Part shown: positions 1 through 10,390 of the stretch, in pieces
Layout: each line of letters opens with the position of its first letter
Position numbering within the stretch: position 1 is the first letter of the stretch
From: Synura sp. LO234KE
Lineage: Eukaryota; Sar; Synurophyceae; Synurales; Mallomonadaceae
Assembly (NCBI GenBank): GCA_015143735.1
Contig: VKHC01000008.1
Coordinates: forward strand, 1,198 to 18,101
Direction: 5' to 3'
Length of the DNA stretch: 16,904 nt
The notes under the pieces: generated by a model
Database searches by the model: none
Told to the model about the DNA's origin: nothing
Seen by the model: the letters and a program-made list of their open reading frames with translations, nothing else
Made by a program: the position numbers and the translations under genes

Positions 1-305
1 GGTTTGAAAATTTTAGAAGGCAATTAGTAAAGGAAGGACAGAGAAAGCCTGATCAGGAAAACCCATGCTTCTTTTCCTAAAATTTTATAATTGCTTGGAT
101 ATTATATGTTCAGTGACTTTCATGACATGACTTAGAGCACAGCGACACCGTTACTGCAAGGCTATAGTGATGTAGGATTAAATCGGATCTGTTGCCTCAT
201 ATCTCACATCCCGGGCCATATGTCTTGAGTGCGCAGTAAGGCGTAAAGATTTGATTTCCCTACCTTCAGCTTTACCAACATATCTCCCGCTTCTTTCCAT
301 GTCAA
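1..305. repeat. Direct repeat copy A (about 300 bases, cut by the window edge)
   Basis: This block recurs at 1358-1655 with roughly 90% identity by eye and a few small indels. The first 77 bases are the same in both copies. It starts at base 1, so its left boundary is unknown. No coding frame is conserved between the copies. It may be a dispersed repeat, a long terminal repeat, or one edge of a segmental duplication. Confidence 0.9.
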
Positions 306-1357
306 CAAACAATACCAAGTACCTTGTGCCTTTCTGTTAAAGTTCTTAAAGCGACGACTTATAACTTAAAGTGAGCTAGTGGATTGCTTGAAACTGCTAC
401 TGCTAGCTAAATAATCTCGATTGGGTTCAATCTTAATTTCTTTAGTAAGATACTAGATATTAAAACGCGTGGTATTAGATTTTGAACTGATTTAACAAGA
501 ACAAGAACCCTCCCCTTTCTCTTGGTATTCCCCCTTTGTGTGATTCTTTCAAGCAACCGGGGGTTGCTGTTGGTCGCTCGTTTATCCCAGGTGCACCACG
601 AGGAGCACGGATCATATGAGTACTTCTTCTTAGTGGCGTGGTACCGCGTCGTGGTGTCGTGCGCCCTCCATATTCTATCGCTCACTAGGCTTTTCACCAA
701 TTATTTTTAATGATAAACTCAGCCTGGTGGGGGTTGCTTAATGAAGAAGTTGCTTTCTTACTTGTTCATAGCTGCTACTATTTTCAAAAAATTCAGCAAC
801 CAGCCAAATAAATTATTACCAGACTTATGATGCTGCACGCAGCCGGCGCACCGCGAAAAGGTGTTGAATGCTATATGCTGGTTTACCGCGTAGACACGTA
901 GTCTCAGCTGGAGATTTTCTTCATTGGTGCTGAGTGTTGTTGAGGCGATATTCGCTCTCACGAACCTGGCTCTAGCTATTTATTATCAGTGCTTATGTCG
1001 TGGTGGCGTGCCTTTCCGGAAAGAATGTTCATTATACTAGCTACTAGGTGCCTCTTCAATGCGGCGCCATTTTTCGATCAACTTTTGTGGACTGTTTTCC
1101 TACAACCTAACGACTAACTAACCAAACTATAAGATTATCAGAATAGTAATACTGGGAAATGATTGCCACATGGTGAGACAGCTCGGCTAAAAATTTATTG
1201 ACGACTCAACCGCACTGTAACCACAAAATATGATAGTTTTCATCATTCCCTCGACGAGATATGACGACCAGAAGATGAGGAGTTTCAAAATCGCATAAAT
1301 TTTAATTTGGGAAAGTAGCGCCGCTGGGAAAGGAGAAATATCATATAATGAAGTCCC
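306..1357. other. Region between the two direct repeats, no supported gene
   Basis: Only short open frames are present (for example 407-700 minus and 758-961 minus). None has recognisable motifs or a convincing splice-site context. I see no transposase or reverse-transcriptase motif in the roughly 1.05 kb between the repeats, so any element here would be non-autonomous or decayed. Confidence 0.5.
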
Positions 1358-1655
1358 GGTTTGAAAATTTTAGAAGGCAATTAGTAAAGGAAGGACAGAG
1401 AAAGCCTGATCAGGAAAACCCATGCTTCTTTTCCCAAAACTTTATGATTGCTTGGATATTATATGTTCAGTGGCTTTCATGACATTACTTGGATCACAGT
1501 AACGGTGTAAGGCTATAGTGATGTAGGATTAAATCGGATCTGTTGTCTCATATCTCACATCCCGGGCCATATGTCTTGAGTGCGCAGAAAGGGGTAAAGA
1601 TTTGATTTCCCTTCCTTCAGCTTTACCAACATTTCTCCCACTTCTTTCAATGTCA
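1358..1655. repeat. Direct repeat copy B
   Basis: Second copy of the block at 1-305. Similarity begins at the GGTTTGAAAA motif at 1358 and fades after ATGTCA at 1650-1655. Both copies share the CCCGGGCCATATG segment (about 211 and 1561). The flanking bases differ, and no target-site duplication is obvious because the left edge of copy A is missing. Confidence 0.9.
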
Positions 1656-2006
1656 CGTTTTCATACAGTGCTGGGGTTCTTGTTCTCACAATGATAGATG
1701 TAGCCCACCAAGTCGTAATTGAAAGTATCCTGCGTTACAACACAGAGGATGGGATACCACCAGCCATAAGAGAAGCTCATCGGCTTCGTTCGATCTTTTC
1801 ATCGATCCAGATTTTATCAAATAAATATGAGTGTCTGACTCATCGTTTAAGGACGTGCCACAGGTCACACTACAAGCATATTCATAAAATACCAGATAGA
1901 AATGGTAACATGAACTAAAGCAAACTTAGCGTTGCGATGAAGGAAAGTCACAAGAAGTAGTGCAGTAGATATATTCCCAATCGACATGGAAATAACACAC
2001 TATTTT
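1656..2006. other. Gap between repeat B and the fusion gene's 3' end
   Basis: This probably holds the 3' untranslated region of the minus-strand fusion gene. A plus-strand frame at 1691-1918 (75 residues, isoleucine/arginine-rich) is open, but I recognise no family and see no convincing splice partners, so I do not call it a gene. No clear AATAAA is seen in the minus orientation. Confidence 0.4.
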
Positions 2007-5000
2007 TCAATATTTCATCTGTGCAGGTTGGGGATAGGTTAACTTCCTAGCCTTGCTATTTTCGCTGACGGTAGAGTGTGTTACAAGTGTGTGAAGGCGA
2101 TGTGCCCCATCACTATTCCAGCGACAATCGTAATGACGGTCGAGCTGCTCACCTTGCAGTAATGAAAAGATATGCTTTGTTCTGAACAACATTCGAATCC
2201 TGCACATACGTGTACATATGCAGACACAGATTGAGGGAACTTGGTAAGCACAGCACGACACGCAACAACTTCTCAATATAATTAGGGTATAAATAAAAAA
2301 GTTTATATGATTTATTAAGATATTCATTTCTCTATGCGAACTCTCCGACACAAGTAATGAGTCACGCCACAACCTCGAAGCAGTTCATAACTTACCAACT
2401 TTTAGCTCGGGATTGTACTTGGCGTACCTAAAATAGATTACATACAAACAAAAGGGAGGATAGTCAATCAAATGAAATAAGATTCTTCTATCCAATATTA
2501 CTATACATCACAATAACAACAGTAAAATCCACCTGAAATAAACGATCGCGCAATTAATAGAAATAACTCGTTCGCGATGAAAAATATTCATTGGCCGCCT
2601 GCACACAAACGCATGACCAGTAGTGCTGCTCCCTTACCAGTCTGGTGTGATTGGAGGTATTCTATAACCTAGATGTTGACCGGGCGTGAATGGGTGAAAC
2701 CGCTCTCTGTGCACGAGGGAGCAGGTATCGGTGTAAGCGTGATTAAGTCGTGGATGAGGAATTTGTAATACTAGCTAAGAACGTATGTACAGCAAGGATA
2801 TATATTAGGAAGCAGGAATCAAAGGCCCCGTTCATATTCTCTCAGTGACCGTTCGATATGATGTCGTCTAAGGTCCGTTGTTTGACACAACGCAGACTTC
2901 ACCTGCCCAACGAGTCTCTTGTGTCGAATGGAAGAATGCCGTGTGCCTTGAGACACGTGGCGATGTTGACGTCCTCCCAGAATGCCTTTTATGTTAGCAC
3001 ATATCGTATTACATGAAATATTATCATACGACATAAGTGGCCATTCTCCGAGCGTGTATAATGTTGCATTCACTAATGACGTGGTTTTAAATACGAGGGG
3101 AATCAAAGCTTAGCTTGGGGTGTGATAACATCGCTTCTTCCATTGAATGAGTTATGATTAGAATGCATGAATATTTACATCCGATACATTGAAGTGTGCT
3201 CTGTTATTGTTACCCACATGTTGATTTGGAAAACAAGTCGGAGAATCTAGATTCGCGTTGAGAATCTAAATAAACAATGGACGAGGAGAGGCAGTAGACA
3301 CGTGGTGGCGGGAGAAATGAGCGAAGGGTAATATGGTCTTGGTGAACCACCGCGAATAATCGTACGCGCATACAGGGAACTTCAACATTCGCTTTATTAA
3401 CACTCCATGATATGCAATATATTCCTATACTGCTGCGCGAATACAACGCCTCTTGCAATAGATTTTTCTTCAAGGATGAGGACACACGTAACATGCAAGT
3501 CATCACTATCAGTAGCAAAAAAAACGACAATGAGTTTAATCGAAATCTTGCCCAACCAATCTCAATTACTGCAGAAGTGTTAGTGTACAACAGCGAGACT
3601 TCACCATACCTCGAGTCCTCGCCGGTCCAGCAAATAACCTACAACACACGTTTCACAACACTTAAATTAGTTCACACGACATCACCGCACACCCGGCACC
3701 ACACCCACTGCAAGGTACCTGCTCCTCCACTATTGAACGACACTTGACCAGGAGGAAAGAATCGTCTCCCGACATACATGCCTGCCAGAGAACAGGGCAT
3801 TTTCAGTGATTTAATACGAAGATTATATCAACTTTCATCAAAAAGGTTTTAACCCATGCAAATTAGTGTAATGAGAAGCCACGCTAGATTTCGCGAATAA
3901 GCTATTGTATTTATATCATCAAACGCACCGGTATTTTTCTTCTGCTCCTCTAGAATTTCGGGGGAACTTTCACGGTATTGTGCGCGCCATTCGGGGAAGA
4001 TGTTAGCCCACAATTATAACGGATGAATGTAACATATGGGAGAAAACTCGAATCCCCACTGGGACTGCACTTTATCGCTCACCTGAGGTACTCTCGAAGG
4101 TTCTCCACAATGTAAAACATGTCATCTCCACCCTACATAGGGGCCACATGATACAACACCATACCACACCATACTACATTAAACGAATATATATTGTAAT
4201 GATGATTAGATAGACTAAATTAACTCTTAGTTCCTAGAAGCACAAGCCCAGCAGACGGGCGGCTGGCTCACCAGGAGGAACCACTCGAAATCGTGGAGGT
4301 AGTGCGCCGCGATGTACTTCCATATGCTTCGCGACTGATTGACGGAATACAGACACACCAATATAAAGGTGATATGGAAGCGGGAGCATGAACAATAACC
4401 GTACAGTATTATCAATAGGAGAAGCTGAATTAATAGCACCAAAAGAGATATCAATAGTAAGTCAATTCGTATTGTTTCGGCTGAGTCACAGTGCCCCATT
4501 GCATTGAATGACAGCACCGCTTGCAGAAGCATTCAAAAAAGTACGACAACTGCACATACTCGCCTTCTGCCACATGTTATCCCAGCTCTCCTCTCCTTGA
4601 TGAGGAACCAATACCGCTGTCACACAATTTTAGGGAAACGACGGAACGGGCGTGAACTGTTATGAACTGGCGCAACAATTGGTAAGGGGAATTCAAAAGA
4701 CTATATATATTAACACATCTCCGATTTCTAAAAAACTAGTTGTAAAGAGAAGAATATTGAAAGAGAATTCTCTATTCAAATATACTCGTCACCTGGTATC
4801 TCCGGGTCTGTCTTGGTACTGAAGGCTACAAAACCAGAACACCGCTTGCCCCAAGTCTCACGGGTGGCCTACGTCACCAGTACATGGCATGAGTCACAAG
4901 CGAATCTCTACCGATCCGACCAGTGAATTATTGTAATGCCTCTCCTGCGAAGATATCTACAAGTTAAAGCGTACCTTGACATTCCCTTCATGTTGCTTTT

Positions 5001-8000
5001 CAGTGGTGTATATTCCACAAAAGATACGAAGGCCAGGAACAGGCTTCTTTGCAAATCCAATGTCTCTGTTCGCATGGACGTGTTTCGAATGGGGAATAAA
5101 GTAAAATGAAGGGCATTTGGCCAATGGGAGCGGCGTTCTGAGAGCACTTAGGAAACGCACTTGCTCCGGTCGAGTTTTATTCGGTCCAGAAGTTTAGCGT
5201 GCTCGGTCCCTTGAAGTTTGCAGACGTCCGCTGTCAATCACCCCGACAATTTTCGTTCAAACAAACAAACAAAAATGTTTTCTTTACACGCTATATATTT
5301 AATCAGGAATAGGTAAAGCGTGGTGATGAAAGTCTCTCGGGTCTTGACCGCATTTCTATTTAGTCACTAGACTACAATCTAATCAATTCTGTTCAAGTCG
5401 AACCACTGACAAAACATATTGATCACAAATCCTAACCTACACAACGCGTTGCTTACATGCAGGATCCATCAAAAGATTCACTCTCGTCAGCTCCTGGATC
5501 ACGTATGGGTTCATTTTAGGTACTTGCGCCTACCACACAAGCCGATCGCAAGAAATCAGAATACATGCGATACGAATAGGAGGCGTCCACTTGCTTAGTT
5601 GGCCCACATTGAAAACCACCATAGGCTTGTACATGTAAGCTAGAGCAACATAAGTGAAACGGAATTTACGAGGATTCCGCATGCTAAACTACCACATCTT
5701 CCATGACGAAAATTCCTCACGGAAACAGTTACTGGGGTATCCGCTTGGACGCAATTGCCCTCTGTGTTTACTCATTTACCTCAGCGCTCAAAGCAGGTTT
5801 AGGTTTGGGCTCTGGTTTCGCCATAACAGGTTCAGGAACATTGTGATTCAGGCCCTCCGGCAATTTCCTCCCCGGGGGTAGTTCAATCTGACCTGCACCA
5901 ACGTGTATGACGGGCTCCTGGGGAGCTCGCCTGTGCAGACAGAGCCATTCGGTGAGTGGATAATCAGATACAATAGGATACGATATTATGTTCGCAAATC
6001 ATACAGCTTTTAAATATCGAAGTATACCACAGCAAGAAATGCATGAGAAGAGCGTTGTGTATCCTCCACACATAGGATCTCCTGTCTCCTGTGCATGTTG
6101 CCGCCAATCATGCAGTAGTTCACTCACTTGCACTTCCCGCACGTAAGACGGCAGAATCGGTCCATGTAGGCCTCATTGGAGAGGCAGTGGTCATCCTGCT
6201 TCCACTCCGGACCTTGTTCCACACAGTCACACACCCACATGACAGGGGTCCTTGAGTTTACGGATGAAACACGTACATTTGTTCAAGTAGAAGTCTGTGC
6301 ACAGTAGGTTGTCCGTCCCGCACAGCCCGCAAGACTTCGGACAGCTGAACATCATCGACGCTGGTAACACAATCGGAAGTTGCGCAGAAAAAGGATAATG
6401 TTAGACTCTTGATAACATGTCCGCAGGGCAGACATTGACGTGGCGATGACCTCTCGGGAGTTCAGTGCTTACCCAAACTAGATTTGCAATGTCCGGCCGC
6501 GGCTTTAGCCTCACAGCTGTCTTCAGGCTAAGGACACAGTCAAGGCATAGGCCGGGGAAATCAGAAGATTAACATGATACCAACAGTTGAAAGATCACAA
6601 TCAAGATCACGCGATTCTGTTGAAAGCCTCTCTCTAAGATCAACATCTAATTATCAAGCACGCGCATACAATCGGGAAAAAAATCATAAGGATTGGTCGA
6701 AAGAAGGATGTTTTCGGCAAATGGACGACGAATGTGCTTCTCGTCAGCTCTGCTGTTGATTGAACAATCTCTCCATTCTTCATTCACAATACCTTTAGAA
6801 GCGGATCATCTTGGCAAGCAAGGTGGTCCCGAACCTGTACATCAAGGGCAATAGTTAGCAGAGTATTGAAGTGGGAGAGACGTGTAGATGCGATGAGTGC
6901 AGGAGAATCTCATATTTGTGATACACACTCGTTTTTACAAAAATGAGTGGAAAGCGCTGAGTTGACGATACAAGGGTATTCTATCGTCGTCAAATTTATT
7001 TTATATCCAGTGAAGGGGACGTGTAAAGTCACATCTACAGTGAAACATCCCATTCGATTCCACATCACTCTCCATGGGCGCTCCTCTCCCAACCGTAGGT
7101 GTGGTAATAAGATGGAACTTTAAAATAAAAAGACTACGATTTGTAGCTGAGCACAGTAGTGGGCATAAGTCCTCACCTTCGCCTCATGTCGCAGATGGGG
7201 ATCTATAATTGCACTCAGGTCTTCTGGTTGAGGAACAACTTTCGTCGGCGTCCGTTTCTTCTCCCGCTCGGCTATGATGTCGAGTTGCTATGATATGGTG
7301 CATGAAAAAGACGCTTAAGAACATTATTGAAAACAGAGGAATTCTACTTGAGAGTCTTACCGCCTTAGCAAACCTTTCCTGAGCCGAGAGTTTATCCATC
7401 TATTTACGCGAAGATTGAAAACACATTATTTACAAAATTGCAACATTTCGGCATCAAATTCAATTAGCGTGCAAACGACCTTTCCAGTTTCCACCCATTC
7501 GAATAATTCTGTGGGCTCATCAATACTTTAGCACTGTCCCTATATCAGGTTCGGTTATCGAATAGGTAGGAGATTTGAAGGGCGCAAGCCTTAGAGATGG
7601 AGAATGCAAATAAACACAAAAGATTACAGTATAACATAAACACTACCCCATTGCAAGCTCAGTCCACCCATGTGCAGGTGGCATGCAGTCCACTGTCTCA
7701 CCTCCGCTTGGTCTACAATATGAGAAGACGGTTTCCGGTATTGCTCCACCAGAGGACCCAATGCCTGGACAAGACATCCGGAGTAAAATTCTCAGATAAA
7801 AATATCAATATCACGTATTTCATTTTCATCACCCAAAAGGAAGGGGCTTCCTACATGTGTACCACAGCAACTCGCATACGTGGGGGATACAATACGATAC
7901 GCGCTCATTCGAGGTAGCCCCGGAGGCGTATGTAGCCCCTACAAGTGCAACGGTGAGTGTTCTGTGCGCTGCTTATTACCTTCTCTAAGTAGTCGCCCGA

Positions 8001-10339
8001 TATGTGCTCAGTGAAGGCTGCTTTCACAGCGGGGATATCCGCCAAGAGTCCAGGGTAGACCTACAGAGACCAGTCATAGTAAGTGGTCAAACACGATCTA
8101 AAAACATCCACAAGAATGCGATGTTAAGCCCCCCCCCGGCATATCGAATTTGCTGGCTCCCCCGGAGCGGAACCAAATGAAGTGTCAGATGTGGCGAGGA
8201 CCAGGTAATATCAGTCAATACGGTTTAAAGCTCGTCCCCTTAACGGCTCTAAGTATAAAGCAAAACCTTACAAAGCGGAAAGCGAGCGGACACACACTCT
8301 CTATAGAAATGAGTCGCACCTCTTTGATATACCATTCAAAGTTCTGACACGTGTCTTTGGACACGGCAGTCGCTCCCTGAAGGAAGGCTGGACTACGGGC
8401 GTCCAGTGATACGTCCACCTGGGAGCAGGTCGTATAAAAAAGTCATAGTGCCGGTTACATATTATAGTTAACAAGGTGGAGATGATAACAGCGTTATTTT
8501 CGAGCATGATACTGTCGCACGTTACAAGGCTCGCTGGAGAATAGAGTAGATTAGGTGCTATTCTGAATAATAATACAGAATACAAGGCAATAGATGGTCG
8601 CATGCTACATTATACAAGGCACATCCAGAGAGGTTATGTATTGCCAAAGGCATATACCAAAGGTGACAATATATCTTTCTTCACCGTCATAGAGTCACCC
8701 CTATGAGCGGTGGCAAGAGCTGGAGCATCGGGAGTGAGCAGTGGGAGAGTACGCCATGTACGTACTTGGTAGGGGATGCGTCCGATGAATCGAGCTTGAA
8801 ACACCGCCTCGATGTGTTCCGGGTTCATCCACATGTAGGCCACATGCATCGCATTCAAGTCGACCTACAGTGTGCACGATGTCGCCGTGTGAATTCAATT
8901 TATAATAGACAGCAGTTTCGCTATTAGCGTGAGAAATGAAATATTAATGATCCACTCTCTTATCGAATGAGAGCCCAGTGGACTGGGTGTTGTGACTCCT
9001 ACTGACACTGCGTGGTGTCCGCTAATCTACCTCACTTCTTCTGCCCATGGATTCTGATAGATACCACTTCAGGTATCGAGACCGCCCACGTACTGGGCAA
9101 TTATATAAGCACAATTTACCAGGATTACAACCGCGATCAAGGTGACAGATGCGGTCGAAAGGACGGTCTACCATTTGCCACACACACTCACCATTTGCTG
9201 TGTTACTCCGTTACCCACGTCGGCGTCTGCGCCCAAGTGAAGTGAAACGGAACAATAAAAGCAAGCAGAGTAGATATTCATTTCGTATGGGTCAGTCATG
9301 GTCATGGTCATGGTCATGACAAGTGCAGCGGCTACTCAGAAATGGATGGATGAGGAGGATACCATCTGTTTGTAAGCATGTTTGTTCGTGGAAAGATTGG
9401 TGTCTTCAGAGATAGACAAGGAAATCCTAGTTTAGTGTAGTACAGTACACAGTCGACATGCTCAGGAAACGGGAAAGCAGAGAGCTCGACGTGTCACCTT
9501 CTTTGATGTTTCTGTACTTGTGGGCCACGCGCGAGCAAGGCTGGCGAATAACGGCCCCCCCACACATCCAGACCCTGGTACAATCACAGGTATAGGGTGG
9601 AGGTTTAGAAGGCTGCAGTTCAGTCGCCAACAGGGATGACTTGTGAGCAGCAAGGACATACACTGTATATATGTATACACCTCACATGTTACACGCTGTC
9701 CATCCAATTATATGAGTGTACAGCAGTGAGAGTGCCTAGGCTTACCTCAGCGACAGCTCCACGTTCTCCTGACCCCACAGCCGGAGCTGCGGATAGAAGC
9801 CGCCAATCTCTGACCAGAGGGACCATGGAAAGGAGGGATCACAGTAGCCGTTCAACAATACACGAAGAACAGGTCGAGCGTGTTGAGTTCAGAAGGACAG
9901 TTCTACCGGAGCTAATACTATACTGCTAAGTTGAGCAGCAGACCCCATCCGGTATAGGGGCGAGCAAGCGAGCGTGACGATGAGACGTGACAGTACCTAC
10001 GTCACGCCCACACCTACTGCATACAGTACCCCACCCATCCTCGTCTTACCCTGATAAAATGAGGTGGAGATGGCGAAGATCCCCGGGGCCACAGGGGAGG
10101 CGCATTCGTCGTCGGGTCCTACGTCGGCACTCAGCGGGGTCCGTGTCGAGGAGGGAGCCTGGGATATGAGACACCAGACACGGGTTCAGAACAGCACAAC
10201 AAAACAGGGTGTAGTAACTGTGAAATGAATTCACGAGATAACCTTGAAATGCAAAAAGAGTTTCTACATAAATATCGAAGTAGAATGGCAGAGCAGTCGC
10301 TGCGATATTCTATGAAATCACGGATGACTCAATGATGGA

Positions 10340-10390
<51 letters not shown>

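Larger units (their letters stand above)
2007..5065 (-). other. GT31 core-1 beta1,3-galactosyltransferase-like module, exons 23-36
   Basis: Landmarks in C1GALT1/GT31 order: GLRIFCGIYTTEKQHEGNVK, ETWGKRCSGFVAFST, HQGEESWDNMWQK, SIWKYIAAHYLHDFEWFLL, GGDDMFYIVENL (residues 775-786), SSPEI, MYVGRRF, FNSGGAGYLLDRRGL, LDSPTCFPNQHAFWEDV (ED at 854-855), DTRDSLGRERFHPFTPG, DWYAKYNP and ECCSEQSISFHYCK. The CCS...SFHY ending and GRRF are typical of T-synthase-like enzymes rather than Fringe. The first Asp of the usual DDD is replaced (GGDD), which I know as a common algal/stramenopile form, so I expect activity to be retained. The donor is probably UDP-Gal and the acceptor GalNAc-Ser/Thr; both are inferred from family. 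Confidence 0.9.

Noticed and set aside
1691-1918. Plus-strand frame of 75 residues beside repeat B
   Set aside because: Open and somewhat protein-like, but no recognised motif, start context or splice partner.
2568-2598. Minus-strand exon RPMNIFHRER after PDW
   Set aside because: Phase fits, but it has no good donor and no family similarity; exon 2427-2396 gives DWYAKYNP as expected for GT31.
3215-3218. Donor GTGG|GTAACA for exon 31
   Set aside because: Stronger by consensus, but phase 1 cannot join exon 32; CAT|GTGGGT keeps phase 0 and the CFPNQHAFWEDV alignment.
3412-3747. Plus-strand frame of 111 residues
   Set aside because: Overlaps minus-strand exons 29 and 30 and the intron after them; low-complexity Thr/His tail and no family resemblance.
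4908-4951. Minus-strand segment GITIIHWSDR, resembling the TWxxRC region of GT31
   Set aside because: It cannot be joined in phase to NVK of exon 23 with a normal intron; exon 24 (4868-4793, ETWGKRCSGF) fits the motif and the phase exactly.
5138-5160. A 23-base intron (GTGCGT...CTCAG) before exon 23
   Set aside because: In phase, but far shorter than any other intron here. The alternative acceptor at 5066 is in the same phase and gives a 95-base intron.
7597-7917. Plus-strand frame of 106 residues
   Set aside because: Antisense shadow of the minus-strand fusion gene around exon 13 (7764-7702); no motifs.
8703-8927. Plus-strand frame of 74 residues
   Set aside because: Antisense of exon 10 (8864-8766), whose minus-strand product matches the GALNT family.
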